From NCBI GenBank assembly GCA_958496175.1, contig OY292276.1, positions 53,395,080 to 53,459,079 on the forward strand: a DNA stretch of 64,000 bases, written 5' to 3'. A program made the translations under genes and the position numbers. The notes beneath the pieces were generated by a model, which saw nothing but the letters and a program-made list of their open reading frames with translations, searched no databases and was not told the origin of the DNA. Positions 1-11,300 of the stretch are shown here, piece after piece; within the stretch, counting starts at the first letter, position 1; each line of letters starts with the position of its first letter. This DNA comes from Sisyra terminalis. Lineage: Eukaryota; Arthropoda; Insecta; Neuroptera; Sisyridae.

Positions 1-33
1 CCCTTATGAAAAATGTAAAAGTACTCTAAGAAC

Positions 34-214
34 CTTTAATAGTTTCTCCAAATTCACTGCAAGGTCCTTTATCCAACACACATTGTAGATTTTCTTCAAT
101 CATTTGCTTTGTTGGTACAATATTACTAAGATCAAATCTCTGTTTTCCATATACCAACGTGGTATATACAATTAATAGTAAGAAAAATGATAATTTTACG
201 TCCATTTTCACCAA
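34..214 (-). CDS. Chemosensory protein (CSP/OS-D family), first coding exon, partial
   Basis: Insect chemosensory proteins are small secreted alpha-helical carriers of hydrophobic ligands, with four conserved cysteines (C-x6-C-x18-C-x2-C). The reading starts at the ATG at 214-212. Residues 1-23 form a signal peptide with a hydrophobic core (FFLLLIVYTTLVYG). Further on comes the family signature CVLDKGPC, the first C-x6-C pair. The coding sequence stops right after this exon. The likely donor is AAAG|GT at 34/33, one nucleotide after a lysine codon, which is where CSP genes carry their conserved intron. The second exon with the other cysteine pair would lie beyond base 1. The start MVKMDVK leaves Met4 as an alternative initiator. 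The family call is firm; the ligand and tissue cannot be read from sequence. Confidence 0.88.
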
Positions 215-847
215 AAAAAATTAAATAGAACTGTCCAAATTGTAGTGTTTAAACAATTGAAAGAAAGTGTTGCTCTTTTGAATAAAGTTAATATTTAAGT
301 AAAAATAGATAAGAATTAGACGATTATTTTTAATTATAACCAATTTCAAACGGTAATCATTTTCCTAATTATGTTTTCATTATTGTGATTGATAATTTCA
401 AAGGAAAATTATTGAGTATATTGCGTGGTTTCATTTAATATGTTTTTACAATTTATATTTCATACATTTAGTGATTTCTTTTAAAAAGATTCACTATCAT
501 AAAAAAAAATCCTTTTAGAAATAAAACAGAAACTATTTTAGTTGTGATTAAGTAAAATATTTAATTTCAAATGATTTCTAAAGGCAAAATTATATTCCAA
601 TGGATAAAGGTTTTTATCAAATGAATAATGTTCTTTTTTTTATTGAATTTTAATCAGGAAGTACTTTTAAGAACAATTTTTCAAAATAGTTTTACTTATT
701 AATCATTCAATTTGACATTGCTAACGTTTTATGTAGGTACTAATGATTTCAATGTTCGAAATGTAGAAAAATATTTTTCTTTGTTTTCTTATTAAAGTTT
801 ATTTAAATTCGCTTCATCATCTTGGTCATTAGCGACTACGTAATAGG
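215..847. other. AT-rich upstream region of the CSP gene
   Basis: This stretch lies upstream of the CSP start and presumably includes its promoter and 5' UTR. I see no convincing core promoter motif, ORF or repeat in it. Confidence 0.4.
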
Positions 848-1903
848 GTGTCCGTTATTTCCCAAATTGATTTTTTTACAGCGATCGCCCCCTGAATTTT
901 TAGTTTAAGATATAAAAAAAATATCCAATACAATTAAGCTCTTAATTTCTTGATTAAACCGTGCCGGAATCATGTTACTTTTACCATTTAAATAACATGG
1001 AATTATTTGACTTTTTACTTTTATTTTTTTTTCTCAGAAACAAATATATGAAATGATTTAAGGTCAAATTATTCTGACGTAAAATTTAACACTCTACAAA
1101 AAAGGTGTCAAATGAATTTTCAATTAAATCACTCCATTAAAAGTTATTCAACATTTAACTTGTTAACGACAAATCAATCGACTATAGGCTCAATAAAAAA
1201 GATGTTGACTACAAGTTCAAAAAAATTTCTCATAGATGGCGTCAGGTGAAATGGTAAAAATTCGAATAATAATTGAACTTTTGTCGATAGTCTCATTAAT
1301 TAGTATGAAATTCACTTCGTAGGTACAAAATATTGATTAAAGTACGAGAATTTATCCTGGATAAATTGAATTTCACGACTATAGCGAATTCGGATCTCAT
1401 GTCATCGGTTTTAATTGTCAAAAAATGATTTCTTTTTTTTAATTTTTAGTTCAAGCCATAAAATTAACACAAATAATCACTTGCGCTCTAATGATAATAA
1501 TTTTTATCTTCACTTTCAATGATTTTATAGTTAAAAAAATTAAAAATGAGCAAAAAGTTGAAAATATTGCAAGATTTATATTAGGCACAAGTAAAATGTT
1601 GAATAACTTTTAATGGAGTGATTTAATCGAAAATTCATAACAGACCTTTTTTGTAGAGCGTTAAATTTTACGTCAGAATAATTTATTGATAAATCTTTTC
1701 ATCTATTTGTTTCAGAGAAAAAAAATTAAAAGTTAAAAGGCAAATAAGTCCATATTATTTAAATGGTAAAAGTAATATGATTCCGGCACGGTTTAATCAA
1801 GAAATTAAGAGCTTAATTGTATTGGATAATTTTTTTTATATCTTAAACTAAAAATTCAGGGGGCGATCACTGTAGAAAAATCAATTTAGGAAATAACGGA
1901 CAC
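848..1903. mobile_element. Foldback transposable element, about 1.06 kb
   Basis: The ends are inverted copies: GTGTCCGTTATTTCC at 848 and GGAAATAACGGACAC ending at 1903. The arms match over more than 150 bp (for example the block with GATTAAACCGTGCCGGAATC near 953, inverted near 1780) and again deeper inside (the ACTCCATTAAAAGTTATTCAAC block near 1131, inverted near 1600). No ORF is present. Internal words such as AAGCTCTTAAT and CCATTTAAATAACATGG recur in foldback elements at 19.6, 40.5 and 53 kb, so it belongs to one loose family. I could not define a clean target duplication. Confidence 0.75.
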
Positions 1904-1989
1904 TATACTACATACATATTCGATATATACATCATTCGATATAATCCGTTAATACATACAAAATACAATATGATTTTAATCGAACAAGA

Positions 1990-2486
1990 GGTAAAGGTTC
2001 CATTCATCTTGGTCTCCTTTCTCGGTCCCAGCTCTTTGTTAGTGGTCTCTTTTTCTGCCAAGTCTGTCAAGACATTGCCAGCAATGTTATTGTGCCCAGG
2101 GATCCATACGATTTCTATACCCCTAGTATGGAGTTCTTTTAGCTTACCCTGTATCTGAATTACTGTTGAGTTCTGACTTCTGTCCCACCTTAAGGTTTAC
2201 ACCCTATACAGGTTTGCGAGTCCGAGAAGATGACAATTTTATCCTTCCCCGGGTCTTTTTCTATTATTTGAAGACATCTCAGGATCGCTTTCGCCTCTCA
2301 GGTAAATATGGACGACCCATCCGACATTCTTTCCATGATGGTGTTGCCATCACTATACATTTTGAAGCTTGATTTTCCGTTTATCTGTAAAAAAATTTTT
2401 GCGGTCATGGTATGTGGAGTTTTTAATTTTTCTTTGATTTGTTTTGATGAAATTTTACTCTTACAATTGTTGAAAATGTTTACCAT
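1990..2486 (-). pseudogene. Non-LTR retrotransposon RNase H domain relic
   Basis: Read on the minus strand in shifting frames, this segment contains RNase H motifs typical of the C-terminal domain of non-LTR retrotransposon polyproteins. They occur in order: YSDGN, EAKAILRCLQIIEKD, KIVIFSDSQT and IEIVWIPGHNNIAGN followed by DLAEKE. In-frame stops and at least two frame changes break it. It is a decayed, truncated insertion with no nearby reverse transcriptase domain. Confidence 0.7.
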
Positions 2487-3077
2487 TTACAAACTTTTTT
2501 AACAATTGTAACTACCAACTAAAACTGCTAGAACTTAAAATTTTTCAAACAATTAATTTTCTAAAAAGATCTCAGTAACTAGTAACTGGTCTTAGTAAGG
2601 ATATTGATTCAAGAGAATGGAAAAAAACAGACTATTAAAAGCAGCATGAATCGTAAAATACAACAAAAAAGATTAATAAGGAAAACAGAAAGAAAACTAC
2701 TTTTTTTTTATTTCATTGTTTGGATCAATTTTTTAAGATTATTAGGAGGTTTTACTGTATAATTTTACTATGAGAAATTATTCACAAAAAGGGGGGCAGC
2801 TGTCCTCCTTTGTATATGCCTGGTATGGCTACGATTTAGGTCAAAAAATACAAACAATTTATTAATCATTGAATTACAAAAAAAATAGAATTGTGCATTG
2901 TAAACAATACGTTGGTAACATTGAACAAAGCTTAATGGTTTCTTACGATTAAACAAATTTTCAATGTAGTTATGGGATCTAAATAAATAATATAGAAAAC
3001 AAGTAATTAAAGAAATTGAAATAGTTAGATTTTTTTCAAATATGTTTTTGATATAATCTCCAAACGTAACAAAACAT
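2487..3077. other. Unassigned AT-rich intergenic DNA
   Basis: I see only short ORFs with no family resemblance and no clear repeat here. Confidence 0.35.
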
Positions 3078-3461
3078 AGCTCTATCGATTCTGGAATATT
3101 CTGAAAAATTTTAGATATATAGTTACGTTTAGTTACCTAAGCCACAAGTAGCACAATTTTCTCAATTAATTACGGTTTTCTCGTGTATACGTTACTGATA
3201 CCTACTTAAACCATTAGGTAAGGCTTGAAAAGCTCTATTGATTCTGGAATATTCCTATACCTATAAATCTTATACCAATACATCTTAAATTCCAGAATCA
3301 ATAGAGCTTTTCAAGCCTTACCTAATGGTTTAAGTAGGTATCAGTAACGTATACACGAGAAAACCGTAATTAATTGAGAAAATTGTGCTACTTGTGGCTT
3401 AGGTAACTAAACGTAACTATATATCTAAAATTTTCCAGAATATTCAAGAATCGATAGAGCT
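3078..3461. repeat. Near-perfect 384-bp inverted repeat (hairpin)
   Basis: The left arm starts AGCTCTATCGATTC at 3078 and the right arm ends GAATCGATAGAGCT at 3461. The arms are about 175 nt each, match almost base for base, and surround a loop of about 35 nt near 3255-3288. A further partial copy of the arm (CTTAATGGTTTAAGTAGGTATCG then AACGTACAAACG) follows to about 3520. There is no ORF. The high arm identity suggests a recent origin or ongoing arm correction. Confidence 0.8.
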
Positions 3462-3529
3462 TTTCAAGCTCTACTTAATGGTTTAAGTAGGTATCGTTAA
3501 CGTACAAACGAAAAAAACCGTTGTTAAAG

Positions 3530-4420
3530 GAGATTAGAGCATTTCTCGAATTCTGCTCAAAAAAAAAAAAAAAAAATATAGTCAAAGTTCTTTTAGGCTT
3601 CCTCCTGTGTTACTATATCCATCTCTCCCATCTCTTTGCTATTTTTTGGAATTATTCAATTCCATAGAATAAATGAACAAAGAGAACAATAGAAAAAATT
3701 AAATTTCCAGCCTCGAAAGGGTTGAAGTGATCCGTAAAATATTACGGGTTAAGGACTCTTAAAACAAGAATTAATGGTTTTAAGTTTTACCAGATAACTC
3801 GGTGAACTTTGAACCACTTAAAATTGAATTGCAAACATCAATTGATATCAGTAATATTGCCACATATTTAACTATAATTAATGATTATAGGTATAATTCA
3901 TACCTACTAGAACATTGAACATATTAAAACTCATATTCATACAAAAATTCATAAAATTCATCGAGTTATTATTTTTATCCATTCTGTGCTTTATTTTGGA
4001 GTGAACCATAGTCTTAAGCCCATCGTAACTCGAGTAATATATTAGGAGTTGTTTGATAAATTAATTTGTTTTCTTTTGGTACCCTCTTCATTTCTTAGTA
4101 CATATATTTGCATATATTGTTCTTTTTCGAGATCTTAAAATAGCGGATGCTGGTTTAATCATGTTTCTTTTTAATTACTTCATCAACCCTTTAGTGACCC
4201 TCTTTGTGACCTGGTACCCATAATAGTTTTGGTGATTTTGACTGAACAATTACGAAATATGTCAAACCAAATTTAATTAAAAACGCATTTTATTCATAAT
4301 TTTCCTGATATTCTAATAATTTTTCTGTTATCCTAGAAGTAGACGAATCCTGCAAAGTACCGATCATGAAAATTGGTCCGGTCATTCTTCTGTTATAAAT
4401 ACTCTAACTATAACGACTTT
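3530..4420. other. Unassigned intergenic DNA
   Basis: The stretch holds an A-run near 3559-3575 and otherwise nothing I can assign on either strand. Confidence 0.35.
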
Positions 4421-4463
4421 GTTGTATATAAATAGAAATAAATTTTAAGTTTCATATAATAGA

Positions 4464-4788
4464 ATGTCAAGATCACATGGTTTGAAATTAAAAAAAAATC
4501 TTGCAACATATTCGGGAATCAAACACGGATTCCCCCATTCATTTGGCTAAAAGAAGATATATGTCATTAAGATATCAGTTATTAAGACCAAAACATATAA
4601 GATTCTCATGCAATTTCTACCGAAATAATATCGATAATGTCGATCGAAATAAATATTATATTCCAAAAATATTCGAACTACAAATGCTAGATGGTAGAAT
4701 CGAATGTTTTATTGAAAAACACGAAAAAAAATTATGTTCTTCCATTTTTTTACGAGCAGCAAAGATTCTTATTAGTTCTTACTAGTTT
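4464..4788 (+). CDS. Unrecognised small ORF, possibly frameshifted
   Basis: A TATA-like element (TATATAAATAG, near 4426) lies about 40 bp upstream of an ATG at 4464. That frame runs 28 codons (MSRSHGLKLKKNLATYSG...). An overlapping frame is open from about 4501 to the stop near 4783 and encodes a basic peptide rich in Arg, Tyr and Ile (HLAKRRYMSLRYQLLRP and later DGRIECFIEKHEKKL). The two frames overlap just after an A9 run, so a one-base slip could join them. I recognise no family. It could be a small gene, a pseudogene exon or chance. Confidence 0.25.
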
Positions 4789-5217
4789 GTAATGTTCAAT
4801 TAAAGTTTTGTCATATAAACTTATGGAAAAATAGTATCCATCATAGTTGTAAGCCCAAACCAATGTCTGGACTATTAAACTCGATTTAAGAAAATTTAAT
4901 CCATAAATTTCAAGTAGACTTATTACTTCTTAAACCGTATATTATGTGAAAACATCAAATTTTGTCAATGCATCAATGTATTACTGGTTTCATAGCTGTA
5001 ACATTAAAAGAAATTTCACAAATCCAGTTTAAGGGTAATCTTTTTCATGTTTGGGTATAAATTCTAGTGACAATGTTTCTTAAAAAACATAAACATCTGT
5101 TTGAATATTTCATAATAATCAATTAGGGTCAAGTCTTTTGTGACCACTTAGATTTACAAATGAGAAATATAGGGAATAATTTTCTAACAAATTCTAAATC
5201 ATTTATCATTCATAAAT
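4789..5217. other. Unassigned intergenic DNA
   Basis: No gene or repeat could be supported here. Confidence 0.3.
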
Positions 5218-5225
5218 GAGCAGAT

Positions 5226-5378
5226 TAGCGATTGCAATCCCGCACTGTTTCCAAATCCCGCGAGATTTTTGCTGGATTGACTTCGTAACACCGGGATCCT
5301 GCGGGATCCTGCAGAGTCTAAAATTGAGCTGCATCCGGCTGGATCGAGGGATCCCACTTTGCTAGATTGCAATCCCTA
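5226..5378. mobile_element. hAT-like MITE, 153 bp
   Basis: The ends are inverted: TAGCGATTGCAATC at 5226 and GATTGCAATCCCTA ending at 5378. They are flanked by an imperfect 8-bp target duplication, GAGCAGAT (5218-5225) and GAGCGGAC (5379-5386). The interior is much more GC-rich than its surroundings. An 8-bp duplication and TAG-type ends are expected for hAT elements. It has no coding capacity. Confidence 0.65.
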
Positions 5379-5781
5379 GAGCGGACAGTAAACTGTTGAA
5401 CAGAGTCGATCCTAGCAGATGTGCTAAAATTATTATAAAATATTTGGTTAAGCTGACGAAAAATGAAAATTAAAAGTGAAAAATCGAGTGTTGGAATTCA
5501 AATTTAAATATTCAAGACGATTGCGAGACAAAGACAGGTGTTAAAGTGTTAAAGTTATAAATATTGACCGATATGAAATATTTCAATAATTAATCAAAGG
5601 TAACAAAATGTTTTTAAATTGAATGTATCGTTTCTAAACTCAAAGTCCTACTTTCGATTTATGCCAAGTTATCACCCGACTTGACCAAATTAAAGTTTAA
5701 AGTATATTTTTAAGATCGGCTTTCAATTGTTACGTAAACTTAACTGTGACCTAAAAAAATTATTCAATTTGTTAAGACTGC

Positions 5782-6090
5782 CAATTACAGCTGATTAATC
5801 GAAAATCATTGAAACAACCTTGAAGAAAACAAAGAGAGGGTGTTCCCATTTTCAAACAATCACTGCTGTATAATCGAACATCAATGGGCAAACATTAAAG
5901 AAAACATTAAGAAGGCGTTTACTCCAACAGCCAATAAAAGCTGTGCGATCGTATATCAATGGGCGAGCCAAGTAGAAAACAATGAAAAGACATTTCTTAC
6001 AACAGACAATCACAGCTGTGTGATCGTAAATCACTGGGCGAACCAAGCAGAAAACAAGAGAGGGCGTTCCAACCTTTAGCCAATTACAAA
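5782..6090. repeat. 75-bp tandem repeat, about four units
   Basis: The anchor CAATyACnGCTG occurs at 5782, 5857, 5932 and 6007, with a degenerate fifth at 6081, so the period is 75 bp (25 codons). From the second unit on, the plus strand stays open from 5840 to 6079 and encodes a 25-residue repeat with the pattern SCxIVxxWAxQxENxxK. The opposite strand is also open over 5852-6046. The period being a multiple of three explains the long ORFs without requiring translation. Confidence 0.75.
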
Positions 6091-6510
6091 TGAGTACGAC
6101 GTAGTAGACTTACCAAAAACTTTATTCAGAAAAGAAGTTATGATGGTCTTAGGAAATGCACTTAATCCTGTTGCATTTGGATTTTTTTTCCGTTTGCTTT
6201 ATAACTTAGGTCTTTGGTGATTTTAGAGTTAATAAGAATCCGTAAATATTGAAATTTTATAGACCAACACCCTTATTGCACTGTAATAAGTCGTTTAACT
6301 ATATTTCAATTGAACAAAGTTACAGGTGTTATAAAATTCAACAATAGAGTAAGTGTATTTACAAAAACATTCATATCTTCTTTTCGGTAGGTCAAATCTT
6401 CTATACCAGAACGTCGATTTTCCCGAAAAATTTTCTAGAGGGGCGGAACATTAGGTCTTTGCACAAGGGCAGCTAACACCTTAGGATCGGCTTTGCTGTT
6501 GAAAACTGTT

Positions 6511-7760
6511 TTTTTTAAATTCAATTCTTTGCAAAAAAAAGGCAAAAATACATGTGCTTCTGGTAAATATTTTAAGGGGTTAGAGAAGTAAATTGTTAAA
6601 ACAATTTTTGAGAGACATTTGTCTGAATTTCCTTGTAAAATAATTTGGATTCTGTGTATAGAAAAAGAACTTTTATTTCACCTCAAAACAGCTGACAAAA
6701 AGGATAACTTGCAACAATGAAATGTAAATTTAAGGGTTGTTTTTTTCTGCTTCAAATTGACTGATTTTTATCAACTAAAAACACCTGGGGGTAACTATAT
6801 GGTAATATTTCTAATCAAAAGGATATTTTCTTAAAAAAAACCCCGAAGCGATCTTCTTTGAAATTTGTGAAAATATTTCAATCGAAAATGCTCTAAGTTA
6901 CACTCGGAAAATCTTTTGACTTTTACCTTTGTACAAGAATCTTAATTATCTCAATATATCATGGCTAAAACAACAATGTTTAAATCTTAATTGAAAAATG
7001 CATACATTCACAAACTTTGTCAACTAAAATCTGATTAATCTTTTAAATAAGTACCAAGAATTCCACCAAGAATTTCTGGTTCTTAAAATTACTTAAGAAG
7101 TTGACTATTTCTTAACTAAAAGAAATTATGATTTACTTGAATGAAATATAAATGAAAACTTTTTTTTAATTCAAGTCTTTAAAAAAATAGATAAAAATAA
7201 ATGTATTTCTGGCAAATATTTTAAAGGTTACAGAATTAAATTATTGCAACAATTTTTGAGAGACATTTGTCTAAATTATCCTGTTAAAAATTGAATTCTG
7301 AATATAGAAAAGTAACTATACTTTCACCTCAAAATGACTGATAAAAAGGATAATTTGCAATAAAAAAATGAAATTTTAAGGGATGTTTTTTCTGCTTCAA
7401 ATTGACCGATTTTTATCAACTAAAAACACCTGGGAGTAACTATATGGCAATATTTTTAAATAAAAGAATAATTTCTTAAAAAAACCGAAACAATTTTCTT
7501 TGAAATTTGCGAAAATATTTCAATCGATAATGTTCCAAGTTACTTCCGGAAAGTCTATCGAAATCTGTTGAATATACTTAATAAAAAAATACTTATTAGA
7601 ATCTTAATGATCTCAATCTATCATAGTTTTCAACAATGTTACTTTAATAATTAACTTTTAAAATTTTAACATAAAAGCAGTACGAATTCAATCTTCAAAA
7701 TCTTGTTCTTAAAAATACTTAAAAAGTTAATTATTTCTTCACCAAAGAAATTATAAATGA
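6511..7760. repeat. Diverged direct duplication of a 600-bp block
   Basis: Block A (about 6511-7140) and block B (about 7160-7760) share long collinear matches, for example GAGAGACATTTGTCT at 6610 and 7257, and AACTAAAAACACCTGG in both. They are offset by about 650 bp. Neither has an ORF. It is probably an old tandem duplication of a non-coding repeat. Confidence 0.65.
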
Positions 7761-8302
7761 ATGACTAAGTTATTTTTAATTTTTCTTCAAAATTTGCATA
7801 AATTACTAAATCAAATTCCAATCTTTATCTAACACAAATATTTATAAATCCATAAGACAAAGTAATATTTATTCCAAAGTAAATAAAATGAGTGTTGTGT
7901 TAACATTTCCTTTTTTTAGAATATTGATTTAAGTTTCTATAGACTAACACAAAAAGCATGCAAACACTAATATCCCAATACTGGGAAATTCAGTACATAC
8001 TTACCATATAGAAATTTCCCATTATATAGTGGGGGACAGTGCGCATGTGTAACTACAAGGCAACTTGATTCATAACAAACAAAAATTCACTTATTGTTTC
8101 CTCGATTAACACTATAGACGCAAATCATTCATTGTAGTGAATAAAATGTTTGTTGACCAAAAGGATCAGGTCATTTATACAAATCGAGATAGTTTAGTAA
8201 GTTGAATATACTTCTACACAATTACCAATTGCACATATACCACAAGTACCACCATATACAATTATTGCTGTGTTTTTAAAAATTGGTGAAAAAATCTGAA
8301 AA
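7761..8302. other. Region upstream of the ninjurin first exon
   Basis: This region should hold the ninjurin 5' UTR and promoter. I find no unambiguous TATA box. Confidence 0.35.
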
Positions 8303-8335
8303 ATGGCTGCTATTGCTCCAAATAACGATTTTGCG
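8303..8335 (+). CDS. Ninjurin exon 1 (candidate start)
   Basis: ATG at 8303 opens MAAIAPNNDFA, followed directly by a good donor (GCG|GTAAG) in phase 0, which matches exon 2. A short acidic or proline-containing tail before the helices is normal in ninjurins. It rests only on start, donor and phase, so another upstream or alternative first exon remains possible. Confidence 0.6.
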
Positions 8336-11300
8336 GTAAGAACAAATCTCCAAATTGGATTTTTAGTTGAATAATTGGCAAATTTACATTGTTGACTTCA
8401 TTCTATCATAATAACATTATCAGAAAAACTTATATTTAGTGCATATCATTATCAATTTACCAAGGGAAAATGAAACATTTGCTTTGCTTATTGGAAACCA
8501 AACATTCGTGTTTCCATGACAACAAATGCATTTGAATACAAGCAATTCAATTGTATTATCATTTTTATTGAAAACTTTTATTGCAATATCTTTTTCAATG
8601 CAATTTTTTGAAATTAAATTTGTAAAAAGAGAAATTTTAAATTTTGCTTTTCGTTGATTGCATTTGTTTAGTTATAATAATTGTTTTAAATTGGCTATCA
8701 TCTGTTACATTAATTAAGTAATGAAAAAATTTATAGATTTGGTTGATAAATCGCCTACCTACATCCTACACATTAATGCAATAATTCATGCCATTAACTA
8801 AGTCAATATTTGTATAGTATTTGAACCATTTGAACTATATAAATCAATATAAATTTCAGTTATGTTTTAATTTAAAAAAAAAATACAATTTGCACGATGA
8901 TAATTTTTTTCTTTATAGGCTTCATTTATAATCCTCTTTTAATCGTTTTAATCGTCATTTTGACCCCAAATTAAGTTTGATCCCAAAACCTTGAAAACTG
9001 ACAATTAGTTGATATTTAACATTTACAAGTATTTAAGTTAAGGTGGGGTTTACAAGTTCATTTTAACTATTCTGTATTATATTGTGAAAACCAACCCTAT
9101 TAATTTGAAATGTATAATGCTAACCAAACAAGCAAATATCTGGCTATGTTTAGTTTAATTTTTAATGGAATCATCCATAAAGAATTTTGTAAATTTACAT
9201 TTTTTTCTAGACCTTGTCGTCTGTCTCTTTTTGCCCCTTAGTAAGGGCAAAAAGGGACGGCTAAGGGGCAAAAAGGTCCTGTTTTTATTTTAAGCACCTG
9301 ACAGGTGTTATTAATTAATAACAGTATTTGAATCAATGAAATATTTATGGATTTTCATTTGGAAAATTTTATTACAGTCATTATAACATAAATATAACAT
9401 AAAACTCTTCTTTCTTTATAATTATATTGACTTTAATTGTAGCATAAGTAATATTTTTTTATACCTTTATCAAACCTTAATCAAACTTATCGTTTCCTAA
9501 ATCACAATTATAATAAAAGAAGTAAACGAACCCTCTGTTAAAAATAAAGTTTTCATGGGCCCATTCCTTGCAAAGATTGCGTTAAATTCAACCTTCACGT
9601 GGCTGGAAGGAAAAAGTCCACGTGGACTTTTTTACCCCAGTTACGTTCAAGTGTTTTTACTAGGTTACAACTTATAACTAGTTTACTGTTTAATTTAGCT
9701 AAAATCTAATAATAAATCCTGAAAAACCACTAAGGCCCGATATTTTCACTTCAGTATAGGTAAGCTCTATCTCCATGATAATTATCTATGAGATAAAAAA
9801 TTATCTGTAAAATAAATCAAAACTGTATTTTCAACCAAAACAAACCTCCGGTTAGTTATTTGCGGGATATCTTATAAAAAAAAAATAGAATAGTAATGAT
9901 AGTTTATGGATAAGCCAGTGTAGGCTAGTGTAGGAAACAATATATTGATAAAGAAAGACAAGTTGATATCGATATCAAAGGCGTTAAAAAGAGACACCAT
10001 TCTTGTGTAAAAAATTGAAGTTATGTAGTTGTCTCTTATACTGTGAATGTGAAATGTAAAAATAGTCGTTCTGCAAATTAATAACATATAATTTAGAATC
10101 TATAACGAAGTTAAGAAAAAATAAACCCAAGCTCCAAATTTCAATAATGAAGAAGTTCATAAGTTGAATTATAAAATTAGATAAAATTTTAGAACTTAGA
10201 ACCGAACTTTTAATGAATCAAATTGATAATATTAATCAAGAAGAGAAGAGGGCAGAAGAAATGCATCGTAAGAAAATAAAACTTATGGATATTGGAATTT
10301 CTATTAAGAAAAAACAACTAAAAAATGTATAATTTTATACAACTTTTATTAAATAACACATTTTTATTTTCATAAAACAAATATATATTTATTCTATTAT
10401 TTCTTGTTAAACGTCTTATTGATGCAATAAATTCCTAAAATAATCAATAAAAGGTCTGCGAAAAAATCGTTATGAATTTCAGCATTTCTTTCCTGTTCTT
10501 CCGGATGAATGTTGTCTTCCATGTCCGAATTCTCATCGGTGTCAAAATTTTCTTCCATTCGGTCTATCGCTATATTGTGTAGTACTGCACATTTTTCTTC
10601 AATTTGTAATAATATAAATTCAACTGTAAGTTTTGAAAAACGAAATCTTTGGAAAAATTATTGGTCCGTCCATTTCTTAAAACGATCAATTCTTGGCCTT
10701 ACATTATATTGTTGTTTAGGATTTATAATTTCTATAAGTTGAATCAATTCTTCCTCAGAGTCATTGAGCAATTCCAAATTATCCATAGTAATTATTTCCA
10801 CTTTTATTTATAACTGTAATATATCAACAAAGTAACTGATTAATATTGTTTATGTATCATTACATGAAATTGATGCTTATTTAATTTACACATAGATAGT
10901 ATATATCAATATATTTACCTAATAAATTCGAAAATCTCCAAATAGGCAGAAAATTCTTGTAATTTCGTAATATAATTTTTCGCTTCACTTAAGTTTGATA
11001 GCAGTAACAATGTGCAGAAACAATAAGACGGCGATGTATGCTCTATCTATTAAATAAAAAAACTATTTGGAAGTCTGAGTACTGAATAAAAAATCTAGGA
11101 GATGGTTTAATTTTATCCTGAAGATATGACGATTTTTATGTGAAAATACGCATGTTTTCTCTATCTTCCGGTTAAAATTTTATCTGGAAGATAAATGTCA
11201 CTATCTAGATGTGAAAATACCGGACCTAAATCTCATATACTATTAAATTATGTTTTAGTCTAGTCAAAGCAATATTACTGCTGAAAACCGAAAAGAATAA

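Larger units (their letters stand above)
9734..11226. mobile_element. PIF/Harbinger transposon, internally deleted, 1.49 kb
   Basis: The terminal inverted repeats are GGCCCGATATTTTCAC at 9734 and GTGAAAATACCGGACC ending at 11226, flanked by the 3-bp duplication TAA (9731-9733 and 11227-11229), the hallmark of this superfamily. Inside are the remains of both Harbinger genes in convergent order: the tail of the DNA-binding accessory protein on plus and a shortened transposase on minus. It sits in ninjurin intron 1 and cannot be autonomous. A 157-bp MITE with the same ends lies at 57824. Confidence 0.9.
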
